Assembly: GCF_002387245.1 (NCBI RefSeq)
Contig: NZ_DGLD01000020.1
Coordinates: forward strand, 1-40,119
Length of the DNA: 40,119 bases
Source: Brevundimonas sp. UBA4553
GTDB taxonomy: Bacteria; Pseudomonadota; Alphaproteobacteria; Caulobacterales; Caulobacteraceae
Direction of reading: 5' to 3'
In this document: positions 17,111-25,684 of the stretch, in pieces
Layout of the letters: each line of letters starts with the position of its first letter
How positions within the stretch are numbered: the first letter of the stretch is position 1
Position numbers and translations under genes: made by a program
The notes under the pieces: generated by a model
Told to the model about the DNA's origin: nothing
The model's input: the letters and a program-made list of their open reading frames with translations, nothing else
Databases searched by the model: none

Positions 17111-19096
17111 ATGACCCGACGCCTGCCCGCCGCCGCCCTCGCCCTGTTGCTGACCTCGGTCGCCTCGACCGCGCTCGCCCAGCCCCAGGCCTGGACCGGC
17201 CCCCAGGCGCCGGCCTCGCCCACGCCCCAGAACACGCCCCTGGCCCTGCCCCGCGCCCTGCCGCCGATCCCGGCTCCAACCGCCGAGACCTACCCCGGCG
17301 TCATCCGGTATGAGGTCGACGCCACCGACGTGGAGCGCAAGATCGTCCGCGTGCGCCAGACCATCCCGGTCGCGGCCGGGCCGCTGGTCCTACTCTATCC
17401 CAAGTTCCTGCCCGGCAACCACGCCGCTACCGGCCCAATCCAGCTGATCTCGGGCGTGACGGTCACCGGCGGCGGAAGCCGCATCGACTGGCTGCGGGAC
17501 ACCATCGACCCCAACGCCTTCCACATCGACGTGCCCCAGGGCGTCAGCGAGATCGTGGTCGAGTTCCAGTGGCTGACCCAGCCCGACAGCTCGACCTGGC
17601 GCGTCGTCATGACCCCCGAGATGGTCAACCTGCAGTGGGAAAAGGCGCTCCTCTATCCCGCCGGCTACCGCTCGACCGGCATCACCTTCGCCCCGTCGAT
17701 CCGCCTGCCCGAGGGCTGGAAATACGGCGTGGCTCTGGATACCGACCGCTATGAGAACGGCGTGGCGACCTTCCGCCCGACCGACCTCTACACCCTGATC
17801 GACAGCCCCCTGTTCGGCGGCGCCCACTTCCAGCGGATCGAGATCGACCCGCGCGGCGAGGCCGTCCACCTGAACATCGTGGCCGACGAGGCCAAGAATC
17901 TCGCCCCGACCGCAGAGCAGATCGCCTGGTTCGAGAACCTGGTCACACAGAGCGACCGCCTGTTCGGCGCTCGCCCCTATGACCGCTACGACTTCCTGGT
18001 CGCCGCCACCTCGAAGATGGGCGGCATCGGGCTGGAGCATCACCGCTCGTCCGAGAACTCGGTCCCGACCGACTTCTTCACGAACTGGGGCAAGAACTTG
18101 GGCGCGGTGGGCCTTCTCCCGCACGAGTTCGTCCACGCCTGGAACGGCAAGCGCCAGCGCCCTGCTGACGAGTTGACGGCCAACCACAACATCCCGACCC
18201 AGAACACCCTGCTGTGGGTCTATGAAGGCCAGACGGAATACTGGGGCGACGTCCTGACCGCCCGCTCCGGTCTGGCGTCGAAAGACGACATCCTGGTCAG
18301 CATCGCCGAAAACGCCGCCTTCTATGACAACCAGCCCGGTCGCGAATGGCGTCCGCTGCAGGATACCAACAATCACAACCTGCTCGGCTACCGGACCAGC
18401 AATCCCTATTCGTCGTGGATGCGCGGCACGGGCGACTATTACCGCGAGGCCCTGCTGATCTGGCTGGACGCCGACACCCTGATCCGCGAGGCCACGGGCG
18501 GCAGGAAGTCGCTGGACGACTTCGCCAAGGGCTTCTTCGGCGGCGACGACGGCTCCTGGGCCCCACGCGGCTATACCTTCGACGACGTGGTCGCGGCCTT
18601 GAACGCCGTCCATCCCCACGACTGGGCCAGTTTCCTGCGGACCCGCCTGGACGCCAACGGCCCGGACGCCAAGGCGCCGCTGGATGGTCTGGCGCGCGGC
18701 GGCTACCGCCTGACCTATACTGACAGCCTGACCGCCGACGAGAAGCGCATCCAGTCTGGCTGGGCCACCGACTTCCAGTATTCCCTGGGCTTCACCCTGT
18801 CTTCGTCGAACAAGCTCACGGGCGTCCGCTGGGGCGGCCGCGCCTTCGAGGCCGACATCGGCCCCGGCTGGGAACTGGTCGCCGTCAACGACCGCGCCGC
18901 CTCGGCCGAGGTCCTGCGCGACGCTGTCACTGCGGCCAAGGGAACAGATGCCCCGCTCAGCCTGCTGCTCAAGAACGGCGACCGCTACCGCACCGTCGCC
19001 TTCGACTACCACGAGGGCCTGCGCTACCCGCGCCTGGAGCGGATCCCCGGCACGCCGGACCGGATCGGCGACATCCTCAGCCCCCGCCGTCGCTAG
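17111..19096 (+). CDS. M61 family metallopeptidase, copy 2 (tandem paralogue)
   Basis: 661 aa with the same plan as its upstream neighbour: signal peptide (MTRRLPAAALALLLTSVAST, then ALA-Q), a Pro-rich linker, beta domain, catalytic domain with HEFVH at 338-342 and Glu372 in VYEGQTEYW, and a C-terminal PDZ-like domain. Both copies end in GDILSPRRR and share long identical runs such as GGRKSLDDFAK, so they come from a tandem duplication. The active sites are intact in both. The substrate-pocket loops differ enough that the two may have different preferences; this is inference. The gene is followed by a shared terminator. Confidence 0.93.
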   Translation: MTRRLPAAALALLLTSVASTALAQPQAWTGPQAPASPTPQNTPLALPRALPPIPAPTAETYPGVIRYEVDATDVERKIVRVRQTIPVAAGPLVLLYPKFLPGNHAATGPIQLISGVTVTGGGSRIDWLRDTIDPNAFHIDVPQGVSEIVVEFQWLTQPDSSTWRVVMTPEMVNLQWEKALLYPAGYRSTGITFAPSIRLPEGWKYGVALDTDRYENGVATFRPTDLYTLIDSPLFGGAHFQRIEIDPRGEAVHLNIVADEAKNLAPTAEQIAWFENLVTQSDRLFGARPYDRYDFLVAATSKMGGIGLEHHRSSENSVPTDFFTNWGKNLGAVGLLPHEFVHAWNGKRQRPADELTANHNIPTQNTLLWVYEGQTEYWGDVLTARSGLASKDDILVSIAENAAFYDNQPGREWRPLQDTNNHNLLGYRTSNPYSSWMRGTGDYYREALLIWLDADTLIREATGGRKSLDDFAKGFFGGDDGSWAPRGYTFDDVVAALNAVHPHDWASFLRTRLDANGPDAKAPLDGLARGGYRLTYTDSLTADEKRIQSGWATDFQYSLGFTLSSSNKLTGVRWGGRAFEADIGPGWELVAVNDRAASAEVLRDAVTAAKGTDAPLSLLLKNGDRYRTVAFDYHEGLRYPRLERIPGTPDRIGDILSPRRR

Positions 19097-19115
19097 ACGG
19101 GAGACGCCAGACACC

Positions 19116-19150
19116 GAAAAGGCCCGGGAGCGATCCCGGGCCTCATTCAT
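19116..19150. terminator. Bidirectional terminator between M61 copy 2 and the DJ-1-like gene
   Basis: AGGCCCGGGA (19120-19129) pairs perfectly with TCCCGGGCCT (19134-19143) around GCGA. The minus-strand tail is TTTTCGG; the plus-strand tail is less T-rich. The flanking genes converge on it. Confidence 0.8.
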
Positions 19151-19155
19151 ATCGG

Positions 19156-19836
19156 TCAGGCTTTCAGCAGCTTCAGCAGCGCCTCCGCCGCCTCCCGTGA
19201 CGAGGCCGGGTTCTGGCCGGTGACCAGCGTTCCATCGGTAAGGACGTAAGAGCCCCAGTCCGCGCCCTTGCTGTAGCGCCCGCCCTTTGCGCTGAGCATG
19301 TCCTCCACCAGGAAGGGCACGACCCTGGTCAGGCCCACAGCCTCTTCCTCGCTGTTGGTGAAACCGGTCACGGCCCTGCCATTCACCAGAGGCTGCCCGT
19401 CCGCGCCCTTCACATCCTTCAGGACACCCGGCGCGTGACAGACGAAGCCAGTCGGCTTGCCCGCAGCGGCGAAGGCTTCGATCAGTCGGATGGAAGCGGG
19501 GTCATTGGCCAGATCCCACAGCGGTCCGTGGCCGCCGGGATAGAAGACAGCGTCGAAATCCCCGGCCTTCACATCGGCCAGCTTCTGGGTGGTCGCCAGA
19601 GCGGCCTGCGCCTCGGCGTCGGCCTTGAAGCGGCGGGTGTCCTCGCTCTGGGCGTCCTCGGCGTCGCTCTTGGGGTCCAGCGGCGGCTGCCCGCCCTTGG
19701 GCGAGGCGATGACGATCTCGGCCCCCGCATCCTTCAGGGCGTAATAGGGGGCGGCGAACTCTTCCAGCCAGAAGCCGGTCTTCTGGCCAGTGTCGCCGAG
19801 TTGGTCATGCGAGGTCAGGACCATCAGGATCTTCAT
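19156..19836 (-). CDS. DJ-1/PfpI superfamily protein (class I glutamine amidotransferase-like, Hsp31/HchA type)
   Basis: A 226-aa protein of the family annotated as type 1 glutamine amidotransferase domain proteins. Relatives act as glyoxalase III or as stress-induced deglycase/chaperones. I start at the ATG at 19836 (MKILMVLTSHDQLGDTGQKT) because AAGG lies nine bases upstream; an ATG three codons earlier is possible. The nucleophile elbow is FVCHAPG with Cys133 followed by His134, and the conserved PGGHGPLWDL precedes it. No signal peptide. It stands alone between the M61 pair and rplL. Its reaction cannot be fixed from sequence. Confidence 0.88.
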   Translation of the reverse strand: MKILMVLTSHDQLGDTGQKTGFWLEEFAAPYYALKDAGAEIVIASPKGGQPPLDPKSDAEDAQSEDTRRFKADAEAQAALATTQKLADVKAGDFDAVFYPGGHGPLWDLANDPASIRLIEAFAAAGKPTGFVCHAPGVLKDVKGADGQPLVNGRAVTGFTNSEEEAVGLTRVVPFLVEDMLSAKGGRYSKGADWGSYVLTDGTLVTGQNPASSREAAEALLKLLKA

Positions 19837-19900
19837 TGGGCGCATCCTTGTGTGAGGCTGCTCACATGGCCTCGCCTCGTCCGCCTCGCCAGTCGCGCCC

Positions 19901-19937
19901 AAAAGAAAACGGGCCGGAGGTCTCCCTCCAGCCCGTT
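19901..19937 (-). terminator. Intrinsic terminator of rplJL
   Basis: On the minus strand AACGGGC (19937-19931) begins a stem closing with GCCCGTT (19914-19908). It contains a CTCC/GGAGG-type inner stem with one mismatch. The tail TTTTCTTTTGGG follows. It lies 49 bases after the rplL stop. Confidence 0.8.
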
Positions 19938-19985
19938 CCATGAAGTCTGAGCCACGGCCCGAAGGCCGAAGCGCAAAATCCGATC

Positions 19986-20366
19986 TTACTTGATCTGGAT
20001 CTTGGCGCCGGCTTCTTCCAGCTTCTTCTTGATCTCTTCAGCGATCTGCTTCGAGACGTTCTCGACGACGTTCTGCGGAGCGCCTTCGACCAGGTCCTTA
20101 GCTTCCTTCAGACCCAGGTCCGAACGGACGCCGCGGACTTCCTTGATCACGTTGATCTTCTTGTCGCCGCCGTCGATCAGGACAACGGTGAACTCGGTTT
20201 GCTCTTCAGCAGCTTCGGCCGGAGCGGCAGCGCCGCCGACAGCAGCGACGGCGACCGGTGCGGCAGCCGAAACGCCCCACTTGTCTTCCAGCAGCTTCGA
20301 CAGTTCAGCGGCTTCCAGGACGGTCAGAGCCGACAGTTCTTCAACGATCTTGGCGAGGTCAGCCAT
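19986..20366 (-). CDS. rplL: 50S ribosomal protein L7/L12
   Basis: L7/L12, 126 aa, forms the multicopy stalk that recruits translation GTPases. The N-terminal dimerisation helix pair (MADLAKIVEELSALTVLEAA), an Ala-rich hinge (about 34-55) and the C-terminal factor-binding domain (KEVRGVRSDLGLKEAKDLVE) are all normal. GAAGGAA upstream supports the start. It follows rplJ by 55 bases and is cut off from rpoB by a terminator. Confidence 0.98.
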   Translation of the reverse strand: MADLAKIVEELSALTVLEAAELSKLLEDKWGVSAAAPVAVAAVGGAAAPAEAAEEQTEFTVVLIDGGDKKINVIKEVRGVRSDLGLKEAKDLVEGAPQNVVENVSKQIAEEIKKKLEEAGAKIQIK

Positions 20367-20421
20367 TTTAGTCTTCCTTCGGTAGGATGAGGTTCAGAGA
20401 GATATGCAGAGATGACGGGGC

Positions 20422-20937
20422 TTAGGCGGCGTCTTTGGTCGCGTATGCGTTGAAGACGCGAGCCAGCTGGCCGGCGGGTGCTTGCAGAACGCCAGCAACC
20501 TTGGTCGCCGGGGCTTGCAGCAGGCCGATGAGCTTGCCACGCAGTTGGTCCAGCGACGGCAGCTTGGACAGGGCGTCGACGCCCGCGGCGTCCAGCACCT
20601 TGTCGCCCATGAAACCACCGATGAGCTTGAACTTGTCGTTGCCCTTGGCGAATTCAGCCGAGACCTTGGCGGCGGTGACGGGGTCGGCTGCATAAGCGAT
20701 GCCCACGGGACCCTTGAACAGGTCGTGGTATTCGCTGCCTTCCTCGACGCCCAGCGCCTTGAGCGCCAGACGGTTCTTCACCACCTTGAACGCGCCGCCT
20801 TCTTTACGAAGGCGACCACGCAGATCTTCCATCTCCGCAACGGTCAGACCCAGGTTGTGGGTCACGACCACGGCGCCCGCGTCGGCGAAAACGCTCTTCA
20901 GCGATTCGATCGACTCGGCTTTTTGTGCGCGGTCCAT
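20422..20937 (-). CDS. rplJ: 50S ribosomal protein L10
   Basis: L10, 171 aa, anchors the L7/L12 dimers to 23S rRNA. I choose the ATG at 20937 (MDRAQKAESIESLKSVFADA), with GGAG six bases upstream; upstream codons in the same frame are leader. The C-terminal helix that carries L7/L12 (VAGVLQAPAGQLARVFNAYA) is present. In E. coli the L10-L7/L12 complex binds its own leader and represses translation. The leader here, about 265 bases from the promoter candidate, is long enough for such a site, but I could not identify it. Confidence 0.97.
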   Translation of the reverse strand: MDRAQKAESIESLKSVFADAGAVVVTHNLGLTVAEMEDLRGRLRKEGGAFKVVKNRLALKALGVEEGSEYHDLFKGPVGIAYAADPVTAAKVSAEFAKGNDKFKLIGGFMGDKVLDAAGVDALSKLPSLDQLRGKLIGLLQAPATKVAGVLQAPAGQLARVFNAYATKDAA

Positions 20938-21208
20938 TGCGGTCTCCATTTCGGTATTCGCCGCCGGGCTTATTCCCGACGACGGATTTGGCCATAGCGC
21001 CGCGCATCGCTGCACAGCGTTCAGGCCGGTCTTATTGTCCGAAGGAAGCAGGCCTGTCCGGCCGGGAACGGCTGGACGAAGGTCTTTGCATCCCCATCTC
21101 CCCACGGCGCCAGAGGGCTCTCTGGACGATTATGACGTGAGCGACCCCCACGTCCCGAAGTTCTCGGACAGGATCCGCCTCGGCCGAAGCCTTAGCGAGA
21201 AGCCGCGC

Positions 21209-21236
21209 TCTATACAGGGCTGGGCGAGGAAATCAA
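21209..21236 (-). promoter_or_regulatory. Promoter candidate for rplJL
   Basis: Minus strand: TTGATT (21231-21236), 16-base spacer, TATAGA (21209-21214), then the GC-rich discriminator GCGCGG. It overlaps the stop codon of the DUF2059 gene. The predicted start near 21202 leaves a leader of about 265 bases. No other gene is seen in 20938-21208. Confidence 0.55.
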
Positions 21237-21736
21237 TGGCGGTTCGGCTTTGTGGCCGACGGCTCCTTGGCCACCTCGTCTTCGCAGTCAAACTGCCCGC
21301 AGAATTTCGTCATGATTTCGGTCATGAAGTCCTCCTGGAATTTCAGCATCGCGGGTTCGAGTTCGACGCTCACCTCGAGTTGCTTACGCGCTACGTTCTG
21401 GCCCAGCGGCGTCTCGTAGAAGGCGATCATCGCGGTCAGTTCGGCCTCCGTAAACAGCTCCGCATAGGCGGCTGCCGTCGCGGCCAACAGGGGCCGCATA
21501 TGGGCTTGAACGATAGGCGCAGCATTCCGCCTCAGCCAGCGTACCTGCTCATCAGGCATGCTGTCGTCGAAATCGCCGAACGCCTGATCAATCGCCTGCT
21601 GCAGAACCTTGTCCATCCCGTTTGCCGAAAGAACCACCAAGCGGTTAGCCAGGGCGGGACGCGCGTCATCCTGAGCATGGGCCGATCCGGCCAGCAGCAG
21701 CGCCGCAAGGATAACGATCAGACTAAGTCTATGCAT
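21233..21736 (-). CDS. DUF2059 family periplasmic protein
   Basis: 167 aa. A signal peptide (MHRLSLIVILAALLLAGSAHA, about 1-21) precedes an all-helical domain with the DUF2059 signature FTEAELTAMIAFYETPLGQ near residue 95-113. The family is secreted and of unknown function. GGGAGGGG lies before the ATG. The C-terminus holds two cysteines (FCGQFDC) that could form a disulfide. It is on the same strand as the downstream rplJ, whose promoter candidate overlaps its stop codon. Confidence 0.85.
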   Translation of the reverse strand: MHRLSLIVILAALLLAGSAHAQDDARPALANRLVVLSANGMDKVLQQAIDQAFGDFDDSMPDEQVRWLRRNAAPIVQAHMRPLLAATAAAYAELFTEAELTAMIAFYETPLGQNVARKQLEVSVELEPAMLKFQEDFMTEIMTKFCGQFDCEDEVAKEPSATKPNRH

Positions 21737-21806
21737 GGCCCCTCCCCAAGAAGAGGCATAGGTTCAGAATTCACCGTCACTCACAAGGTCGATCCGTGGC
21801 CCGAGC

Positions 21807-22244
21807 TCAGGTCGCGGGCTTAAAACCCCGGATCAACTCGGCCAGGTCCGCCTCGTGCACCGCGCCGGCGGCCTCAGCCTGCGGCATCCAGCGACGCTCG
21901 CGTTGCAGGTCCTCGGGCCAGGCGCCCAGCTGAATCAGGACTTCCAGCGGATAGACCGCCACGACGCAGGCCTGAACGCCCCCCGTTTTCAACCGCTTGC
22001 CATAGCGGAAATGGCCGATCGGCGCGTCCAGGGTCTCGCCTTGAACGCCCGCCTCCTCATAGGCCTCCTGGGCAGCCGCTTGGGGATCGGTCTTGCCGAT
22101 CATGCGGCCGCCCTTGGGAATGACCCAGCGCCGCGTTTCGCGTGAGGTGATCATCATCACCTCGAGGCCCGCCTCACCCCTCCGCCACGGCAGAGCCGCG
22201 ACCTGGCGATTCTCGGATGTCTCTGTTCGAGCGGGAGCGGTCAT
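21807..22244 (-). CDS. NUDIX hydrolase, DIPP-like
   Basis: 145 aa. The NUDIX box reads GGRMIGKTDPQAAAQEAYEEAGV in outline: the three metal-binding glutamates (QEAYEEAGV) are kept. The canonical Arg is Gln, and the first Glu is Lys, as in the bacterial branch related to diphosphoinositol-polyphosphate and dinucleoside-polyphosphate hydrolases. Likely substrate: a nucleotide or inositol pyrophosphate; this is inference. Its ATG overlaps the stop codon of the phosphate transporter gene by one base (TGATG), so the two are translationally coupled. Confidence 0.88.
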   Translation of the reverse strand: MTAPARTETSENRQVAALPWRRGEAGLEVMMITSRETRRWVIPKGGRMIGKTDPQAAAQEAYEEAGVQGETLDAPIGHFRYGKRLKTGGVQACVVAVYPLEVLIQLGAWPEDLQRERRWMPQAEAAGAVHEADLAELIRGFKPAT

Positions 22245-23245
22245 CAGGTCAGGAACAGGCCGCCAACGAAGTAGAAGATCGCACCGATGGCGGCGGCGGC
22301 GGGCATGGTGATGAACCAGGCGGTGACGATGCTGCGCGCCACGCTCCAGCGCACGGCCGAGACCCGCTTGGCCGCGCCCACGCCGACGATGGCGCCGGTG
22401 ATCGTGTGGGTGGTCGAAACCGGAATGCCCATGCTGGTGGCGGCGAACAGGGTGATTGCCCCGCCCGTCTCGGCACAGAAGCCCTGCTGCGGGCTCAGGC
22501 GCGTGATACGTGAGCCCATGGTGTGGACGATCTTCCAGCCGCCGAACAGCGTGCCCAGCGCAATGGCGGCCTGACAGGTGATGACCACCCAGAACGGCAC
22601 ATGGAACTCGCCGCCCAGCATGCCGCGCGAGTACAGCAGGATGGCGATGATCCCCATGGTCTTCTGGGCGTCATTGCCGCCGTGTCCCAGAGAATAGGCT
22701 GAAGCGGAAACGAACTGCAGCCCTCGGAACACGCGATCGGCGAAGTTCGGATTGGCCTTGGCGAACAGCCAAGACACGATCAAGACCAGCAACAGCGCCA
22801 ACAGGAAGCCGATGGCCGGCGACATGAAGATGGCGCCCACGGTTTTCAGCACCCCGGCGATAACCACGGCGCTGGTCCCCGCCTTGGCGATGCCGGCGCC
22901 CAGCAGACCGCCGACCAGGGCGTGCGAGCTGGACGAAGGAATACCCGCCAGCCAGGTGATGACGTTCCAGCTGATGGCCCCCATCAGGGCGCCGAAGATC
23001 ACCTGATCGGAGATCACGTCGGGCGAAATGATCCCCCGCCCGATGGTGTCGGCCACGTGCAGCCCGAAGAAGAGGAAGGCGATAAAGTTGAAAAAGGCCG
23101 CCCAGCCGACCGCATAGATCGGCGGTAAAACACGCGTTGCCACAATGGTGGCGATGGAATTGGCCGCGTCGTGCAGGCCGTTCAGAAAGTCGAACAGCAG
23201 AGCGACGCCGATCAGGAAGATCAGGATCAGGAGTGCGTGATCCAT
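22244..23245 (-). CDS. PiT family inorganic phosphate transporter
   Basis: 333 aa, multi-span. This is a low-affinity symporter of metal-phosphate with protons (PitA-like). The family signature GLHDAANSIATIVATRVL is at the N-terminus and its inverted repeat is near the C-terminus (TGGAITLFAATSMGIPVSTT). PSSSSHALVGGLLGAG is also typical. It starts six bases after the DUF47 gene and its stop overlaps the NUDIX start, giving a three-gene operon. No Pho box was found upstream of the operon. Confidence 0.95.
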   Translation of the reverse strand: MDHALLILIFLIGVALLFDFLNGLHDAANSIATIVATRVLPPIYAVGWAAFFNFIAFLFFGLHVADTIGRGIISPDVISDQVIFGALMGAISWNVITWLAGIPSSSSHALVGGLLGAGIAKAGTSAVVIAGVLKTVGAIFMSPAIGFLLALLLVLIVSWLFAKANPNFADRVFRGLQFVSASAYSLGHGGNDAQKTMGIIAILLYSRGMLGGEFHVPFWVVITCQAAIALGTLFGGWKIVHTMGSRITRLSPQQGFCAETGGAITLFAATSMGIPVSTTHTITGAIVGVGAAKRVSAVRWSVARSIVTAWFITMPAAAAIGAIFYFVGGLFLT

Positions 23246-23251
23246 CGGGCC

Positions 23252-23908
23252 CTACAGGTGCTCGACCAAGACGCCATTGATGCGGTTCGCCACGTCCTCG
23301 AAGCGATCGACGACCTTCTCGAGGTGATCGTAGATCTCGCCGCCGATGATGAAGCCCAGGGTGTTGCCGCCCGTCATGTCGTGGCGATGCAGTTCGTAAA
23401 GCGCCTTCATGCCCTCGTCGTAAAGGGTGTCGCTGCGGCTCTCGAGCACGGCGATCTGCTCGGTCAGTTCATTCAGCCGCTCGTGGTTCTTCCGCATAGC
23501 GGGCAGCAGGGACACCGCTTCCACCGTCAAGGCGCCGCACTGAACCGCGATGTCGGCCAGTTCGCGCATCTTGGGGGCGAACGAACGCATCTCGTACAAG
23601 GTGACGACCTTGGCCGTCTTCTGCATCTGGTCGATGGTGTCGTCCAGCGAGTTGGTCAGGCCGCGAATATCCGAGCGGTCAAAAGGCGTGATGAAGCTGC
23701 GACGTACGGCGAACAGGACCTCGCGCGCCACATCGTCAGCCTCATGCTCATGATCGACGATCTTCTGGCACCAGTCGGGCGTGGCCTCGCCTCCGTCCAG
23801 CATGGCGCGCAGCGCCTCCGCGCCCTTTACCAGGGTGGCGGCGTGGGCGTCGAACAGGCGGAAGAAGTTGTCTTCCTTGGGCAGCAGCGCCTGGAACCAG
23901 CTCAGCAT
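23252..23908 (-). CDS. DUF47 / PhoU-like phosphate transport regulator
   Basis: 218 aa. I start at the ATG at 23908 (MLSWFQALLPKEDNFFRLFD), with GGAG eight bases upstream, not at the longer open frame. The protein is all-helical and PhoU-like, with the acidic DHEHEADDVAREVL metal-site type motif near residue 57-70 and a second one later. Members usually sit next to a PiT gene and modulate it, as here with a six-base gap. It is first in the DUF47-PiT-NUDIX operon. Confidence 0.92.
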   Translation of the reverse strand: MLSWFQALLPKEDNFFRLFDAHAATLVKGAEALRAMLDGGEATPDWCQKIVDHEHEADDVAREVLFAVRRSFITPFDRSDIRGLTNSLDDTIDQMQKTAKVVTLYEMRSFAPKMRELADIAVQCGALTVEAVSLLPAMRKNHERLNELTEQIAVLESRSDTLYDEGMKALYELHRHDMTGGNTLGFIIGGEIYDHLEKVVDRFEDVANRINGVLVEHL

Positions 23909-24016
23909 CGATCGTCTCCGAAAGGGCCGCGCTTCGCGACTGCGCCCCAAGACCGGAATTACCCCCGCCCCGTCAAGTCGTCCGCATACGGAAATTTTGG
24001 TTTCCCACAATCCTCA

Positions 24017-24045
24017 TTGACGCCCCGCTTGCGGCGCAACATTAC
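24017..24045 (+). promoter_or_regulatory. Promoter candidate for the TPR-AspH gene
   Basis: TTGACG (24017-24022), 17-base spacer, CATTAC (24040-24045). The predicted start near 24052 is about 31 bases before the chosen ATG. Confidence 0.45.
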
Positions 24046-24082
24046 GCTGAGTTCATGTTTGTGTTCGCATTGGGGAATGCGC

Positions 24083-25249
24083 ATGCGAGACCAAGGTGCT
24101 GCTCAGGACCAGCTTCTCATTCAGGCGGGTCAGGCGCTGGCCCGGCGTGACCCTCATCAGGCGCTCTCCCTGCTGGATCAGGCCGACGCCTTCGGGCGGA
24201 CGCACAACGCCACGCTAAACCGCGCTGTCGCCCTTCGCCTTCTGGGTAACTTCCACGCCTCGCTCGCCGTTCTCGACGAAGCGCTGGACATGAAGCCGTA
24301 TGACTTCGCCGCCCTGCTGGCGAAAGGCGCCATGCTGGAAAAAATCAATCAGCCCAAGGCGGCGATCGACGTCTATCGTAACGCGCTGAAGATTGCGCCG
24401 CCGCGCTCCGCCTGCCCGCCCGGCGTCGTAGCGCAGATGGACTACGCCGCGCGCATGGTGGAGCAACACGCGCGCGCCCTGGGCGACTTCATGCGTCAGC
24501 GCCTCGCAGGCTTGCGCGCCGATGTGGGCGAGGCGGCGCTTGAACGGTTTGACGAAGGCCTGGAAATCTATGCCGGCCTGATCCAGCCGCCAAAGCAGCA
24601 GCCGCTGCTGCTGAACTACCCCCGCCTTCCGGTCATTCCCTTCTACGATCGCAGCCTGTTTCCATGGTTGACGACGCTGGAAGAGGCCACGCCTGTTATT
24701 CAGGAAGAACTCGCAATCCTCCTCGACACGGCCATGGACGAGTTCGCGCCCTACATCGCCTACCCCAAGGGCGCGCCGGTCAATCAGTGGGGCGAGTTGA
24801 ACCACTCTCGCAAATGGAGCTCGCTGTTCCTGTGGAAAGACGGGCGCCGCCAGGACGCCGTTTGCGCCCGGTGCCCACATACGGCCGCCGTACTGCAAAG
24901 CCTTCCGATGGCCGACCAGGACGGCTTTGCGCCGACGGCCATGTTTTCGGCGCTGCAACCACACACCCATATCCCGGCGCACACCGGCTCCTCGAACGTC
25001 CGCCTACTGGCTCACCTTCCGATCATCCTGCCCGGGCCGGCCCGTTTCCGTGTCGGCAACACCACCCGCTTCTGGGAGATGGGAAAGGCCTGGGTCTTTG
25101 ACGACACGATCGAGCATGAAGCGTGGAATGATGCCGATGAGATGCGCGTCATCCTGATCTTCGACGTCTGGAACCCCTATCTTGACGATAAGGAAAAGAT
25201 GCTCATCACGGAAATGATGAAGGCGCAGCGCGACTTCCAGACCGCCTAA
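24083..25249 (+). CDS. TPR-containing aspartyl/asparaginyl beta-hydroxylase family protein
   Basis: 388 aa. I prefer the ATG at 24083 because GGGGA lies six bases upstream; the ATG at 24077 is too close to it. The N-terminal part (about 1-115) is helical and TPR-like (ALSLLDQADAF, NRAVALRLLGNFHASLAVLD, AAIDVYRNALKIAP). The C-terminal part is an AspH-type 2-oxoglutarate/Fe(II) oxygenase with HIPAHTGSSNVRLLAHLPII and DDTIEHEAWN; His300 and His345 are the likely iron ligands. Bacterial members hydroxylate proteins or lipid A acyl chains. The target here is unknown. Its stop codon overlaps that of the convergent HxlR gene. Confidence 0.9.
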   Translation: MRDQGAAQDQLLIQAGQALARRDPHQALSLLDQADAFGRTHNATLNRAVALRLLGNFHASLAVLDEALDMKPYDFAALLAKGAMLEKINQPKAAIDVYRNALKIAPPRSACPPGVVAQMDYAARMVEQHARALGDFMRQRLAGLRADVGEAALERFDEGLEIYAGLIQPPKQQPLLLNYPRLPVIPFYDRSLFPWLTTLEEATPVIQEELAILLDTAMDEFAPYIAYPKGAPVNQWGELNHSRKWSSLFLWKDGRRQDAVCARCPHTAAVLQSLPMADQDGFAPTAMFSALQPHTHIPAHTGSSNVRLLAHLPIILPGPARFRVGNTTRFWEMGKAWVFDDTIEHEAWNDADEMRVILIFDVWNPYLDDKEKMLITEMMKAQRDFQTA

Positions 25250-25662
25250 CCGATCCGTTCGTCATAAGCCGTCTGCGCAAGGGCCACCTCGGGCATTCGG
25301 GTCTCGGCCCAGTCGATCACGGGTTGCAAGGCTTGAACCAGGGCCTGGCCTAGCGGCGTGATGGCGTAGGTGACGGACACGGGGACCGACGCCTCAACGG
25401 AGCGCGTCGCCAAGCCATCCCGCTCCATCTGGCGAAGGGTCTGGCTGAGCATCTTCTGCGACACGCCCTCGATCCGGCGTTTCAGCGCGTTGAACCGCAT
25501 CGGCTCGACCGCCAGGGTGGTCAAAAGCAGCACCGTCCATTTGTCGGCGATCCGGTCCAGCAACAGCCGCGTCGGGCAGTTGGCGGCATAGACATCACCG
25601 CGCCACAGGGCGGTGGCGGTTTCCGCCGGGTGACCAGATGAGATTTCAGTGCCTTCTTGCAT
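25246..25662 (-). CDS. HxlR family transcriptional regulator
   Basis: 138 aa with a winged helix: CPTRLLLDRIADKWTVLLLT, RFNALKRRIEGVSQKMLSQT, LRQMERDGLATRSV and VTYAITPLGQAL are typical of HxlR. Cys29 in the NCPTR segment is the position used for electrophile or redox sensing in some members. AGGAAG six bases upstream supports the start. It is divergent from the NAD(P)H-binding gene over a 55-base spacer with an inverted repeat. It probably represses both. It overlaps the end of the hydroxylase gene by four bases. Confidence 0.93.
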   Translation of the reverse strand: MQEGTEISSGHPAETATALWRGDVYAANCPTRLLLDRIADKWTVLLLTTLAVEPMRFNALKRRIEGVSQKMLSQTLRQMERDGLATRSVEASVPVSVTYAITPLGQALVQALQPVIDWAETRMPEVALAQTAYDERIG

Positions 25663-25684
25663 GGTCGCTTCCTATAGCACACCT

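Noticed and set aside
17390..19150. Minus-strand open frame of 586 codons opposite M61 copy 2
   Set aside because: Antisense shadow of an intact exported peptidase; the true gene has signal peptide and zinc motif.
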